A stretch of 64,000 nt of DNA from JAXMAO01 sp046350375 (GTDB lineage Bacteria; Planctomycetota; Phycisphaerae; UBA1845; UTPLA1), in NCBI GenBank assembly GCA_046350375.1, contig JAXMAO010000003.1, positions 1 to 64,000 of the forward strand, given 5' to 3'. The notes under the pieces are model-generated. The model was not told where the DNA came from. It did not search any database and was given only the letters and a program-made list of their open reading frames with translations. The stretch's first letter is position 1. Each line of letters opens with the position of its first letter. Shown piece after piece: positions 8,284 to 17,054 of this stretch. The translations under genes were made by a program, and so were the position numbers.

Positions 8284-9471
8284 TCATCCGCCGCGCGAAA
8301 CCTGCAACCCCCACTCAGACGGCAGCGCACCGGACTCGATCAGCAGCTCCTCGCACGCCGCGACGTTGTCGATCAGCGCCGCCGTCAGCGTCGCCGGCCG
8401 AACCGCCAGCAGCTCGGCGCTCAGCCGCGCCATCAGCGGCGACAGCAGCGTGCCGCCCAGCGCCACCTGCGACTCGATCGCCCGCCGCTCGGCCAGCCAG
8501 CCGCCCAGGTCCGGCCCGGCCGTCGCGCCGTAGCGCGGGCCGATCCGTCCGACCGCCCAGCCCGCAGGCAGCCCCGCCAGGCAGCGATTGACCCACGCCG
8601 CGCGGCGCTCGAGCGCCGCCGCGTCCAGCCTCGACAGCCGTTCAACCACCACCCAGCGCGCCGCGCGATAGCGCTGCGACAGCTCCTCCCACCGCGCCGC
8701 ATCCGCCGCGCCGTTCGAGCAGAATCCCGTCAGCACCAGCAGGTCCACCGGCGCCGCCGGCCAGGCGCGCGGCTCCGCGTCGCGCCGCACGCCGACGCAT
8801 TCGCGCGCCAGCCCCACGGTCACCGCCGCCCGCGCAAACTCGTCGTCCAGCGCGCCGAACTGCACCGCCCGCGCCACGCCGCCGCCCGGCAGCCATCGCG
8901 CTAGCCAGCCCGGCCAGCTCTCCCCCTCCGCGCCCACCACCCGCTCCGAAATCGCCCGCTGCGCCACGGCATGTCCCAGCCACGCACCGCCGGTCGGCCC
9001 GGCCGCCGCCGCCAGCTCGGCGAACGGAAACAGCCACGCGCCCGCCGGCGCCGCCGTCAGCTGCCTTATCGATCGCAGTGTCACCAGCCCCGGCCGATCG
9101 AGCGGATCGAGCCGCAGCCCCCGCACGCCCGGCGGCAGATAGACGCGGCAGGCCTGCACCGTCCCCGCGCGCACATCGCACCGCGCCGAGTCGGCCTCGC
9201 TCAGCCCGTCCCCCGTGTCCCAGAAAACTTGCGCCACCCCGCCGACGTTCGATTCGATCACGATCTCGAGCACCGACTCGCTCGCCTGCGGCCGCAGCCG
9301 GCCCCCCAGCGCCACTTGCGGATCGCGATCGACGCACTGCAGCGTCAGCCCGGTCGTGTCGCGCGCCGCAACCCGCGCGCCCGACAGCGGCCGCACCGCG
9401 TCGCCGTCGAAATCCCACTCGGCCAGCGTCCGGCCGCGCGCCGCCGGCGCGGGCTCGTCAGACCGCGTCAT
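8284..9471 (-). CDS. Hypothetical protein in glycan locus (beta-rich N-terminus, degenerate methyltransferase-like C-terminus)
   Basis: A 395-residue protein I do not recognise as a named family. Residues ~15-140 look beta-rich (F-W-D-T-G-D-G-L-S-E, then L-R-L-D-P-L-D-R-P-G), a pattern I associate with N-terminal domains of polysaccharide-cluster proteins. Residues ~190-300 resemble a class I methyltransferase outline (V-Q-F-G-A-L-D-D-E-F followed by D-L-L-V-L-T-G-F-C-S-N-G), but the glycine-rich SAM motif is absent. No signal peptide or membrane segment. It overlaps the 3' end of the upstream glycosyltransferase gene by 14 bp, so it is co-translated with it and probably acts in the same glycan step. 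Confidence 0.7.
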   Translation of the reverse strand: MTRSDEPAPAARGRTLAEWDFDGDAVRPLSGARVAARDTTGLTLQCVDRDPQVALGGRLRPQASESVLEIVIESNVGGVAQVFWDTGDGLSEADSARCDVRAGTVQACRVYLPPGVRGLRLDPLDRPGLVTLRSIRQLTAAPAGAWLFPFAELAAAAGPTGGAWLGHAVAQRAISERVVGAEGESWPGWLARWLPGGGVARAVQFGALDDEFARAAVTVGLARECVGVRRDAEPRAWPAAPVDLLVLTGFCSNGAADAARWEELSQRYRAARWVVVERLSRLDAAALERRAAWVNRCLAGLPAGWAVGRIGPRYGATAGPDLGGWLAERRAIESQVALGGTLLSPLMARLSAELLAVRPATLTAALIDNVAACEELLIESGALPSEWGLQVSRGG

Positions 9472-10822
9472 GGCCGGCCTCCGCGCGCCCGCCGCGCCGC
9501 AGCGACGCCCGCACCCGCTCGTTTTCGGCGGCCAGCGCCGCCAGGGCGCGCTGCTGTTCGGCGATTACTGCCCGCGCTTCCGCCAGCGCCGCGCGGGCCG
9601 TCTTGGTCGCTTCAACATCCGCGCCCCCGCCGCCCGCCCGCCCGACATGCCACAACAGCCGGGCACGCTGCGCGTGCGCGTCGGTTCGCGCGTCAGGGGT
9701 GGCGACGCGGGCCATCGCGTCCAGCAGCGCCGTGACGTTGGCCGCCGCCGAATAGTCGCGCTCCAGCAGCGCCGCGCCCGCCGCCGATCTGCGGCCCCAC
9801 TCCGCCCGATCCTCGTGCAGCGCCGCCGCGCACCGCGCCAGCTCCGCCGGCGTCTCCGCCAGCGCCAGCACCCGCCCGGCCGCGTCCATCCCCTCGGCCC
9901 CGATCGCGTTCGTCACCACCGGCGTGCCGCAGGCCAGCGCCTCGCCGATCTTCCCCTTCACCCCCGCCCCGAACCGCAGCGGCGACAGCAGCACCCGCGC
10001 CGCCCCCAGCAGCGCCCGGTGATCGGCCACAAATCCCGCCACCGTCACCCCCGCACCGGGGTCGTGCAGCCTGCGAATCGCCTCGGGCGCATCGGCACCG
10101 GCGATCGTCCAGGTCGCGCCCGGCAGCGCCGCGCGAATCAGCGGCCACACCTCGGCCGCCATCCATGCCACGGCATCGACATTCGGCGCGTGTTGAAACC
10201 CGCCCAGGAAGGCAAACCCGCGCCGCGCCTCGAACGGCGCCGTCCGCGCTTCGGGCTCGTGCACGTTGCTCACCCGCGCGACGCGCTGCGCCGACAGGTG
10301 AAACCGCTCCACCAGCAGCGTGCGCTCGAAGTCCGAAACCACCAGCGTCGCGTCGCTCCGCAGCATGCTCTGCCATTCGTCCAGCCCGTCCGTGTCCAGC
10401 CGGTCCGCCGACGGCAGCGCCGCCGCTCCCGTCGTCCCTCCCGCAGCCGCGCCCGCCGCCACGCCGCGCCGCCGCGCCTCGCGCACGAAGTTCAGATCGA
10501 CCGTGTCGAACAGCCGCACCGTCGCGGGCAGCTGCTCGGCGTAGAATCGCCCGAAGCGATGCTCGCTGACGGCGTGCACAAAGACGACGGCGTCGGGCTG
10601 GAACTCGCGCGCCAGCGCGGCAAACTCCGCGCCACCCGCGTCGGCCGCGGCGCAGGTCGAGAGGCCCAGTGCGTGAAGGCTGGCGTCGTGCCGGCCAGCC
10701 GGCGCGACGAAGAGCAGCGCCGCGCCACGTCGCCGCAGTTCGGCACAGAGTCGCAGCGTCCGCAGGTCGCCCGAGGCGCGCTGCGGGGCGAGCAGGTGCG
10801 GCGTGTGAAAGACCAGGCGCAT
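9458..10822 (-). CDS. GT4-type glycosyltransferase with C-terminal coiled coil
   Basis: A 454-residue GT-B protein. The N-terminal domain starts M-R-L-V-F-H-T-P-H; the C-terminal nucleotide-sugar domain has F-L-G-G-F-Q-H-A-P-N-V-D and K-G-K-I-G-E-A-L-A-C-G-T-P-V-V, the GT4 E-x7-E region. Residues ~400-440 are Ala/Glu/Arg-rich and predicted coiled coil, perhaps for oligomerisation. It would transfer a sugar to a growing glycan on the inner membrane face; donor and acceptor are unknown. The ATG at 10822 gives the family N-terminus. A minus-strand promoter lies at 10899-10927. Confidence 0.85.
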   Translation of the reverse strand: MRLVFHTPHLLAPQRASGDLRTLRLCAELRRRGAALLFVAPAGRHDASLHALGLSTCAAADAGGAEFAALAREFQPDAVVFVHAVSEHRFGRFYAEQLPATVRLFDTVDLNFVREARRRGVAAGAAAGGTTGAAALPSADRLDTDGLDEWQSMLRSDATLVVSDFERTLLVERFHLSAQRVARVSNVHEPEARTAPFEARRGFAFLGGFQHAPNVDAVAWMAAEVWPLIRAALPGATWTIAGADAPEAIRRLHDPGAGVTVAGFVADHRALLGAARVLLSPLRFGAGVKGKIGEALACGTPVVTNAIGAEGMDAAGRVLALAETPAELARCAAALHEDRAEWGRRSAAGAALLERDYSAAANVTALLDAMARVATPDARTDAHAQRARLLWHVGRAGGGGADVEATKTARAALAEARAVIAEQQRALAALAAENERVRASLRRGGRAEAGHDAV

Positions 10823-10898
10823 GCCCGCATCGACTGGCTGCTGCTGGGCTTCGCGCGGCGCGCGACGGCGGGCAGACACCGGCCCGCTCACGCCGCGG

Positions 10899-10927
10899 AT
10901 TCTACGCCGTGGCCAGACGCACGGCAA
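10899..10927 (-). promoter_or_regulatory. Putative promoter of the GT4 gene
   Basis: Minus strand TTGCCG (10927-10922), a 17-bp spacer and TAGAAT (10904-10899). The leader would be about 70 nt. It is divergent from the promoter at 10985-11014. Confidence 0.45.
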
Positions 10928-10984
10928 AGCGACCCGCACCCGGCGCCGCGCTGTGTGCAGCGGCCCACCCGCGTCTCGCGGCCG

Positions 10985-11014
10985 GTTGACGCGCCGGCTC
11001 GATCTTCGTACCCT
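10985..11014 (+). promoter_or_regulatory. Putative promoter of the GT/FkbM fusion gene
   Basis: TTGACG (10985-10990), an 18-bp spacer and TACCCT (11009-11014). The context GTTGACGCGCCG is identical to that at 22651-22662. Confidence 0.4.
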
Positions 11015-11100
11015 GTCGATTGACGCGCGTCCCCCTCGCGACGCGCGCCTCCAAGAAACAGTCTCGACCCGGTCGCTGGCCTCGCGTACAAGAGTCGCTC

Positions 11101-13611
11101 GTGGCGAGCCGTTTTTTTCTGATCACCAACAGCCTGCGCGACCTCCGCGGTCACTACTTCGAGACCTCGGTGTCGATCTGCCAGGCCGCGCGCGAGCTGC
11201 ACCTCGTCCCGGTCCTCGGCGTGCACGCCGACTGTCAGCTCGGCATCTTCCCGCCCGGCATCGACGCCGTGCCGATCTTCTGCACCGACCACTGGATGGG
11301 CGGCCCGCCCGCCGATCCTCCCGCCTTCGACGACGAGGGCATCAGCGTCTACCAGGCCCATCGCGTCGCTGCCGCCGATGTCCGCGCCGGCCGCGCCTCG
11401 GTCCGCGACTACGTCGACGCCCACTTTGGCGCCCAGCGCGACGCCGCGCCGCCGCTCGCGCCGCTGCGAGAGCGCGCCCACCTGCCCCGCACCGGAAACA
11501 GCGCCGACCGCCTCTGGGCGTGGTACTGGCGCGCCGCCTGGCTGCTGGAGCGCGCCATCTACTACTCGCTGCCCCACTTCGCCTACCGCGGCCTGCTCCG
11601 CTGCGTGCCCTACGTCCTGACGGACGAAGGCCTGCGCCAGCTCGGCAGCGGCCTGCGACGCAACCTGCTGGCCACTCGCCGCCCGCGCCCGGCCGAGCGA
11701 TTCGCGCCGACGCCGGTGCCGGCCGCGAGCGCGGCCGCGCCCGATGACATTCCGCCGCCGCCCAACGCCCCCGCGCTGCTGCGCACGGCCTGGCTCGATC
11801 CGCTCGATGGTCCGATCGTCCGGGCCGCCTACCAGGCCGCCTGCGCCGCCGGCGTCGGCCATGAAATCTACAACGGCCTGATCTTCAAGCGCGACCTCGA
11901 ACGGCTCTTTCACCTGGCGTCGGTCGCGCCCGACGACCACGTCCTGCTCGGCACGGCCCATGGCCGTGAGCTGTTCGCCATCCACCTCTTCATGCGCCGC
12001 ATGGGCGTCGAACACTGCCCCACCTTCCACCTGGAATACCGCCACCCGCTCTTCGACGGCCCGCCCAGCGCGGCTCAGTTCTCCGAGTCGCCGCGCGTCG
12101 CCGGCCAGCGCGTCTTCTTCGACCTCTATCGCACCTGGGAAAAGAGCGACAAGATCCGCTTCTACACCGACACGCCGCGCCTCTCGCGCGAATACGAGGT
12201 CGTCGCCGAAGAGCCCTTCGACGTCCTGCCCATTCCCTTCCGCGCCGGGCTCATCCGGCCGTCGCCGCGCCGCCCGGGACAGCCGCTCACCCTGGCCTTC
12301 TTCGGCGACGCCCGCGACGAAAAGGGCATTCACTGGCTGCCCGACCTCATCGAAGAGCTGATGCGCGGCTACCTCAAGCGCGGGCGCGTGCGATTCCTGG
12401 TCCAGGCTACGCCCGCCGATCCGCGATACAACCACCGCAGCCAGGCGGCCCTCGCAAAGCTCCGCGCCTATCCGCGCGAGCTGGTCACACTCGTCGGCGA
12501 GGACGGCCCGCTCACCCCCGAGGCCTACTACGACCTGGTCAGCCGCTGCGACCTTGGCCTGTTCCCCTACGACGCCGATCGCTATCGCGCCGCCAGCTCC
12601 GGCACGCTCGCCGAGGCCGTCGCCGCCGGCCGACCCACCATCGTCCCCGCCGAAACCTGGCTCGCCGAGCAGGTCGGCCCCGATGCCGGCGAGTCTTTCA
12701 CCGACCTGCCGTCCTTCATCCGCGCCGTGCGGCGCGTCATCGACAACTACGACGCCTACCGCCGCGCGGCCGTCGAGCACTCGGCCCGCTGGCTGGCGAT
12801 TCACTCGCCGCACAACCTGGTGCAGACGATCGTCGGCTCGCCCGCGACCGCGACGCCGTCGGACCACGCATCACCCTGGCCGCAATCGCTCGCCGCGCGG
12901 TTCGAATTCACCGCGCCGCCCAAGCCCGACGGTCGCTCGAACGGCAACGGCGCCGACGGGCACGCCGCTTCCGCGCCGCCCACTTCCGTCGACCGCCTCG
13001 CCCGCGCCTGGGCAGCCGACCCGCGGGCCGCCCGCGTCGTCCACGCCCACTGCCACGCCGGCGATACCGTCTTCGACTTCGGCTCGACGCCGTCCGAGCT
13101 GGTCGAGCTCATCGTCGATCGCGTCGGCCCGCTCGGCGGTCTGTTTCTGTTCCGGCCGGATGGCCCCGCCCGGTCCGATCTATTGCCCGCCGCCGGCGTG
13201 ACGTGGGTCGCGACCCGCGTCGGCGCGACGTCGCGCGCCGTGCCGGTCGCGGTCGCGCGTGACGCCTGGACCGACGGCCCGCGGACCGCTCCGCCGGTCC
13301 AGGTCGAGCGTGGCACGCTCGACGAACTGCACCGCGCCGGCTGTCGCCCGCGACTGGTGCGCATCGCCCTTCCGGCCGCCCACGCCGCCGAGTTGCTCGC
13401 CGGCGCGGCCGAACTGCTGCTCGCGGCCCGGCCGGTCGTCTGGCTGGAGGCGAATCAACTGGACGCGGCGACGCGCGCGTCGATCGAGTGTCAGTTGCAG
13501 CGGCTGGACTATCGCGTTGCGCCGCGGGATGCCGACGCGGACAGCGCCGGCGCGGCACTGCTGGCCCTGCCGGCGCCGCGCGGCAATGGAAACGACCGCG
13601 GGAGCGCCTGA
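11101..13611 (+). CDS. Large glycosyltransferase fused to a degenerate FkbM-like domain
   Basis: An 836-residue protein. Residues ~1-600 form a GT-B-type glycosyltransferase: an N-terminal domain starting R-F-F-L-I-T-N-S-L-R-D-L, a linker rich in Pro/Ala near 190-215, then F-F-G-D-A-R-D-E-K-G-I-H-W-L and S-S-G-T-L-A-E-A-V-A-A-G-R-P. After a low-complexity linker, residues ~640-830 follow an FkbM methyltransferase outline (T-V-F-D-F-G-S-T-P-S-E-L, V-G-P-L-G-G-L-F-L-F-R-P-D-G, G-T-L-D-E-L, R-P-V-V-W-L-E) but lack the usual D-I-G-A-N-x-G loop and V-E-G-A-E motif. GTG 11101 was chosen; ATG 11020 would add 27 basic, non-conserved residues. Its stop overlaps the next gene as TGATG. Confidence 0.75.
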   Translation: MASRFFLITNSLRDLRGHYFETSVSICQAARELHLVPVLGVHADCQLGIFPPGIDAVPIFCTDHWMGGPPADPPAFDDEGISVYQAHRVAAADVRAGRASVRDYVDAHFGAQRDAAPPLAPLRERAHLPRTGNSADRLWAWYWRAAWLLERAIYYSLPHFAYRGLLRCVPYVLTDEGLRQLGSGLRRNLLATRRPRPAERFAPTPVPAASAAAPDDIPPPPNAPALLRTAWLDPLDGPIVRAAYQAACAAGVGHEIYNGLIFKRDLERLFHLASVAPDDHVLLGTAHGRELFAIHLFMRRMGVEHCPTFHLEYRHPLFDGPPSAAQFSESPRVAGQRVFFDLYRTWEKSDKIRFYTDTPRLSREYEVVAEEPFDVLPIPFRAGLIRPSPRRPGQPLTLAFFGDARDEKGIHWLPDLIEELMRGYLKRGRVRFLVQATPADPRYNHRSQAALAKLRAYPRELVTLVGEDGPLTPEAYYDLVSRCDLGLFPYDADRYRAASSGTLAEAVAAGRPTIVPAETWLAEQVGPDAGESFTDLPSFIRAVRRVIDNYDAYRRAAVEHSARWLAIHSPHNLVQTIVGSPATATPSDHASPWPQSLAARFEFTAPPKPDGRSNGNGADGHAASAPPTSVDRLARAWAADPRAARVVHAHCHAGDTVFDFGSTPSELVELIVDRVGPLGGLFLFRPDGPARSDLLPAAGVTWVATRVGATSRAVPVAVARDAWTDGPRTAPPVQVERGTLDELHRAGCRPRLVRIALPAAHAAELLAGAAELLLAARPVVWLEANQLDAATRASIECQLQRLDYRVAPRDADADSAGAALLALPAPRGNGNDRGSA

Positions 13612-14816
13612 TGCCTTCGGTGACCTACTACTACCCGTGGGGCTATTTCTACCCGGTCGACAACGGCGCCGCCGCCGTCGCCGCGCGACACATGGACTAT
13701 TTCCGCCAGCGCGGCTTCCAGGTGCGCGTCGTGCTGCGACAGGGCCGACCCGACGCCGCCGCGGCCCGGCGCTTCAGCGATCACTTCCGCTGGATCGACG
13801 ACCTGCACGTCTTCGACGAATCGCGCCACGCCGACGTCCACCGCCACTTCTGCACCTGGAGCGTGCCGAGCTACGTCCGCGCCCACAGCCTGATGCTCAA
13901 CGACGCCGCGCTGCGCGCCGCTGTGGCGCGCCCCGCCGATCTGTTCTTCTGCAACTACGTCTTCGCTGCGCCGCTGCTTGAGGCCGTGCCGCGCGGCGTG
14001 CCGCGCGTACTCGAAACGCACGACATCCTCTCGCGCCAGCAGGACGCCGCCTCCACCCCGCGCTGGACCCGCGACTACCACGTCCGCCGCGAACTGGCCC
14101 TCTACGACCTGTTCGACGTCGTGCTCATGCTCAACCCCGACGAAGCCGACTACGCCGCCGGCCACTGCAACACCCCGGTGCTCTTCCTGCCGCGGCCCGT
14201 CGATGCCGTCTCCGAGCCCGACGCCGAAGCGCCCCCGCCCGGAATCGTCCACGACCTGCTGCTCATCGGCAGCGATCATCCGCCCAACGTCCACGGCGCC
14301 GCCTGGTTTTACTACAACGTCTTCTATCCGCGCCTCAAGTCGCTCGGCGTTCGCTGGGCCATCGCCGGCTCGATGTGTCGCAACCTGCCGTTTCGCGACC
14401 CGGCCGTCGCCAAGCTCGGTTTCGTGAAGGAGCTGGCCCCGCTCTACCGCGCCGCGCGCGTCGTGCTGGTGCCGCTCTTCTCGGGCACCGGCATCTCCAT
14501 CAAGGTCATCGAGGCGCTCGCCCACGGCAAGCCGGTCGTCACCACGCCGGTCGGCGTCCGCGGCCTGCCGGGTGCCGGCAACGTGCTGCTCGAGGTCGAT
14601 TTCGCCGCGCAGCCCGACCTGCTTGTCGATCTGCTCTGCGCGCTGCAGCGCTCCGACGAGCTGCGGGCCCACTACCGCCGCGCGCGCTCGCCTATGTCCG
14701 GTCGCGCTTTCATCCCCAGCACTACGCCGCGCTCATGGATGACGCCCTCGACCGCGTCCGCCGCGTCGCCAGCGCCCCGTCCGCCACGCCGGCCGCCCCT
14801 GCCGGTCGCCGGCTGA
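13611..14816 (+). CDS. GT4-type glycosyltransferase, frameshifted near the 3' end
   Basis: As read, 401 residues. Y-Y-Y-P-W-G-Y-F-Y-P-V-D-N-G-A-A opens a GT-B N-domain; L-L-I-G-S-D-H-P-P-N-V-H-G and G-I-S-I-K-V-I-E-A-L-A-H-G-K-P-V-V form the GT4 donor-binding domain. Around 14686-14698, in a GCGCGCGC run, the family-like C-terminus moves to another frame (L-A-Y-V-R-S-R-F-H-P-Q-H-Y, then M-D-D-A-L-D-R-V), while the annotated frame becomes Ser/Pro/Arg-rich junk ending at 14816. One missing base in the run would explain this. The ATG at 13611 overlaps the upstream stop, so translation is coupled. Confidence 0.8.
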   Translation: MPSVTYYYPWGYFYPVDNGAAAVAARHMDYFRQRGFQVRVVLRQGRPDAAAARRFSDHFRWIDDLHVFDESRHADVHRHFCTWSVPSYVRAHSLMLNDAALRAAVARPADLFFCNYVFAAPLLEAVPRGVPRVLETHDILSRQQDAASTPRWTRDYHVRRELALYDLFDVVLMLNPDEADYAAGHCNTPVLFLPRPVDAVSEPDAEAPPPGIVHDLLLIGSDHPPNVHGAAWFYYNVFYPRLKSLGVRWAIAGSMCRNLPFRDPAVAKLGFVKELAPLYRAARVVLVPLFSGTGISIKVIEALAHGKPVVTTPVGVRGLPGAGNVLLEVDFAAQPDLLVDLLCALQRSDELRAHYRRARSPMSGRAFIPSTTPRSWMTPSTASAASPAPRPPRRPPLPVAG

Positions 14817-14856
14817 CGCGCTGCGGCCCGGCCAATCGCCCCGCGCCGGCCGCGGA

Positions 14857-15963
14857 TTACTGCCGAGGGTCGGTCGCGCCCGCCGCTCGCGCCCCCGAGG
14901 CCGAATCGCCGCGTTCCAGGCGCAGTTGCTCAACCAGCCGCGGCCAGAGCCACGCCGCGACCCGCGCGTGGCCCGCCGCGGTGAAGTGCAGCTCGTTCCA
15001 GTAGAGCGGCCCCGGATCAACGCCCGCCAGTGCCGCCGCCGCGTCAATGAACGGCATGCCGATTCGCTCGCACGCAACCGCCAGTCGTCGCTGCGGAGCC
15101 CAGACCGCCTCGGCCCGGGCGTCGCACCGCAGTTGCGGTCGCACCGGCATCGCGACCACGACCCACGGCCGCGAGCCGCGCCGCGCCAGCCCAGGCGCGA
15201 GCGTCTGCTCAACGTACGTGTCGAACCGCTCCGCATCCCAGGCCCACAGCACCGTGTTGTTCAGATCGGCCAGCGGCGCCGTCCGCGGGTCGGCCTTCAG
15301 TCGCGCCCGGATCGCCCTCAGCCGCAGCCCGGCCGCCGTATCGGCCAGGCCGAACAATCCCCCGGCCGACTCGGTCTCCGCCGACATTCGAAAGCCCGCC
15401 TCACCGTCGAAGACCCACTCGAATTCCACCAGGTCATTCAGGCAGAACACCAGCACCACGCCGCGCCACGACAGTTCCGCCAGCGAGTGCTCGTAGAGCG
15501 CCATCTCCTGGTGCGTGCTCCAGCCCGGTTCGGCGGCGTTGACCAGCCGCCAGCCGGACGCGGCCGACTGCATCTGCGAGACAAAGCACTCCTCGAACCG
15601 CACCCCGTCGCCATAGGTCACCGAGTCGCCGAGGAAGAGGACCGCGCGGGCCGCGTCGGCCGCGCTCAGCTCGTCGCCGCCCAGCAGCCCGCGGGCGTTG
15701 GTGCGATGCTCGAAGCCGTCGCCGCGCGCCCGCACGCCGACGAACCCGGGCTTGAAGCGATATGACGTGAACGGGTCGTACTGGTAGAGCGCCCGCGCGT
15801 TCTCATCCAGCACGCGCCGCAAGGCCGGCAACTCGCCGCTCGATACCGCCCGCGGCGGCCGCACGACCAGTCGTCGCCACGCCGCCAGCCCGCCCGCCGC
15901 CAGCGCCAGGCCGACCGCCGTCCCGACGCCGACCGCCGCCAGTCGCTTCCAGCCGGTTGCCAT
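14857..15963 (-). CDS. Membrane-anchored SGNH/GDSL hydrolase
   Basis: A 368-residue protein with one N-terminal membrane segment (residues ~8-30) and an SGNH hydrolase domain. Block I is L-F-L-G-D-S-V-T-Y-G-D-G (109-120) with the nucleophile Ser; the oxyanion Asn is probably in F-C-L-N-D-L; the last block is W-N-E-L-H-F-T-A-A-G-H, where the catalytic His follows N-E-L rather than the usual D-x-x. Such proteins remove or transfer acyl groups, often O-acetyl groups of envelope polysaccharides, outside the cytoplasm. The position between glycan genes supports this. ATG 15963 immediately precedes the membrane segment. Confidence 0.8.
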   Translation of the reverse strand: MATGWKRLAAVGVGTAVGLALAAGGLAAWRRLVVRPPRAVSSGELPALRRVLDENARALYQYDPFTSYRFKPGFVGVRARGDGFEHRTNARGLLGGDELSAADAARAVLFLGDSVTYGDGVRFEECFVSQMQSAASGWRLVNAAEPGWSTHQEMALYEHSLAELSWRGVVLVFCLNDLVEFEWVFDGEAGFRMSAETESAGGLFGLADTAAGLRLRAIRARLKADPRTAPLADLNNTVLWAWDAERFDTYVEQTLAPGLARRGSRPWVVVAMPVRPQLRCDARAEAVWAPQRRLAVACERIGMPFIDAAAALAGVDPGPLYWNELHFTAAGHARVAAWLWPRLVEQLRLERGDSASGARAAGATDPRQ

Positions 15964-16030
15964 CGGCGCGCGCCTCGCAATCGTGTCGCACGGCCGGTGG
16001 TTCGCATTCGCCGGGCGCGCCGCCGGCAGT

Positions 16031-16870
16031 TCACCAGTCGAAGTCGCGCTCGAAGCCCAGCTCGATGAGCGTCTGGCCGGCCACTTCCTTGAAAATCTCG
16101 CGGTGTTCCGGCGTGAACGACTCGCGCCAGGCGCCGATCTGGCCGCGCCGGAACGTGGGGCTGTCGGTGCGAAAGGTCTGCGCCGCGATGGCGTCAACGG
16201 TCGCCTGGTCGACCGACACGCCCAGGTGATCACACACCGCGCGGGCCGCGTCGCGCTGCGCCGCCTCCGATCCGCCGCCCGCCGGGCCGACCAGGTCGCG
16301 GAATCGCAGCGTGAGGTTGTACGGCTGTGCCATCCAGCCGCGCACCGCGGCGAAGCGCTGCGCGATCGAAACGTGCTGAAAAGCGGAGCCCATGATCCGC
16401 CCGGGCGTCCCGGTGATGCAGGCCGAGAGCCGCTCTTCAAACGTCGCCAGTCCGTTCGCGAAGTAGTGATGCAGCGGATTGCCCGGCTCGCGCAGCGTGT
16501 AGTGAACCTGCGAGACCACCACGTCGCGCGGGTCGCGCAGCATCAGAATCGTCCGCAGGCCATGCCGGGCCACCAACTCGCCCATCGGCGCGGAAAACAT
16601 CACGTGGGAGCACTTGAACGATTCGCCCGGCGACAGCCGCGCAAACAGCGCGTCGATCGTGGCCAGCGGAACCAGGTGCGGCAGATCGACATCCACCGGC
16701 ACGCGCGGCCCGTCGCTTGGCTCGGCGGCGTAGGACTTTTCCGCCTGCCACTGATCGGGCGGAATCAGCACGTCGATCACCCGCAGCCCGGGGACCGCGC
16801 GCAGCATCGCCTCGAGCAGGTTGGTGCCCGCCTTCGGCACTGAAATGGGAAGCACACGGGCAGCCGTCAT
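16031..16870 (-). CDS. PAPS-dependent sulfotransferase
   Basis: A 279-residue sulfotransferase-fold protein. The 5'-phosphosulfate loop is P-K-A-G-T-N (12-17), the 3'-phosphate motif R-D-P-R-D-V-V-V-S lies near 135, and R-R-G-Q-I-G-A-W-R near 245 matches the R-K-G-x-x-G-x-W cofactor motif. It transfers sulfate from PAPS to a hydroxyl or amine acceptor; in this locus a glycan or glycolipid is likely, unproven. ATG 16870 begins M-T-A-A-R-V-L-P-I-S just before the PAPS loop. An alternative TTG/ATG start upstream at 16912 adds 14 residues. Confidence 0.85.
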   Translation of the reverse strand: MTAARVLPISVPKAGTNLLEAMLRAVPGLRVIDVLIPPDQWQAEKSYAAEPSDGPRVPVDVDLPHLVPLATIDALFARLSPGESFKCSHVMFSAPMGELVARHGLRTILMLRDPRDVVVSQVHYTLREPGNPLHHYFANGLATFEERLSACITGTPGRIMGSAFQHVSIAQRFAAVRGWMAQPYNLTLRFRDLVGPAGGGSEAAQRDAARAVCDHLGVSVDQATVDAIAAQTFRTDSPTFRRGQIGAWRESFTPEHREIFKEVAGQTLIELGFERDFDW

Positions 16871-16988
16871 CGCGACGAACGCCTCAGCCTTGCGATATCG
16901 TCGGTGCGCCAAACGGCGACCGTTTCGGGTTATTGCCGCGCCATCCTCGCGCCCGCTGAACCGGGCGTCAACTCATGACCGGCCTCTC

Positions 16989-17017
16989 TTGCCCGCCTCC
17001 CGGGCCTGCGATAGCCT
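16989..17017 (+). promoter_or_regulatory. Putative promoter of the methyltransferase at 17055
   Basis: TTGCCC (16989-16994), a 17-bp spacer and TAGCCT (17012-17017). The same TAGCCT hexamer occurs at 60761. Confidence 0.35.
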
Positions 17018-17054
17018 GCGCCCGCCGACCACTCCGTCCCCCGGAGCAGGCCCC

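Noticed and set aside
5682..8591. 969-codon plus-strand frame across hddC, gmhB and the epimerase
   Set aside because: Arg/Pro/His-rich translation with no motif, spanning three convincing genes on both strands; an artefact of GC skew.
10888..12867. 659-codon minus-strand frame
   Set aside because: Antisense to the GT/FkbM fusion gene, which has recognisable motifs; this frame has none and no ribosome binding site.
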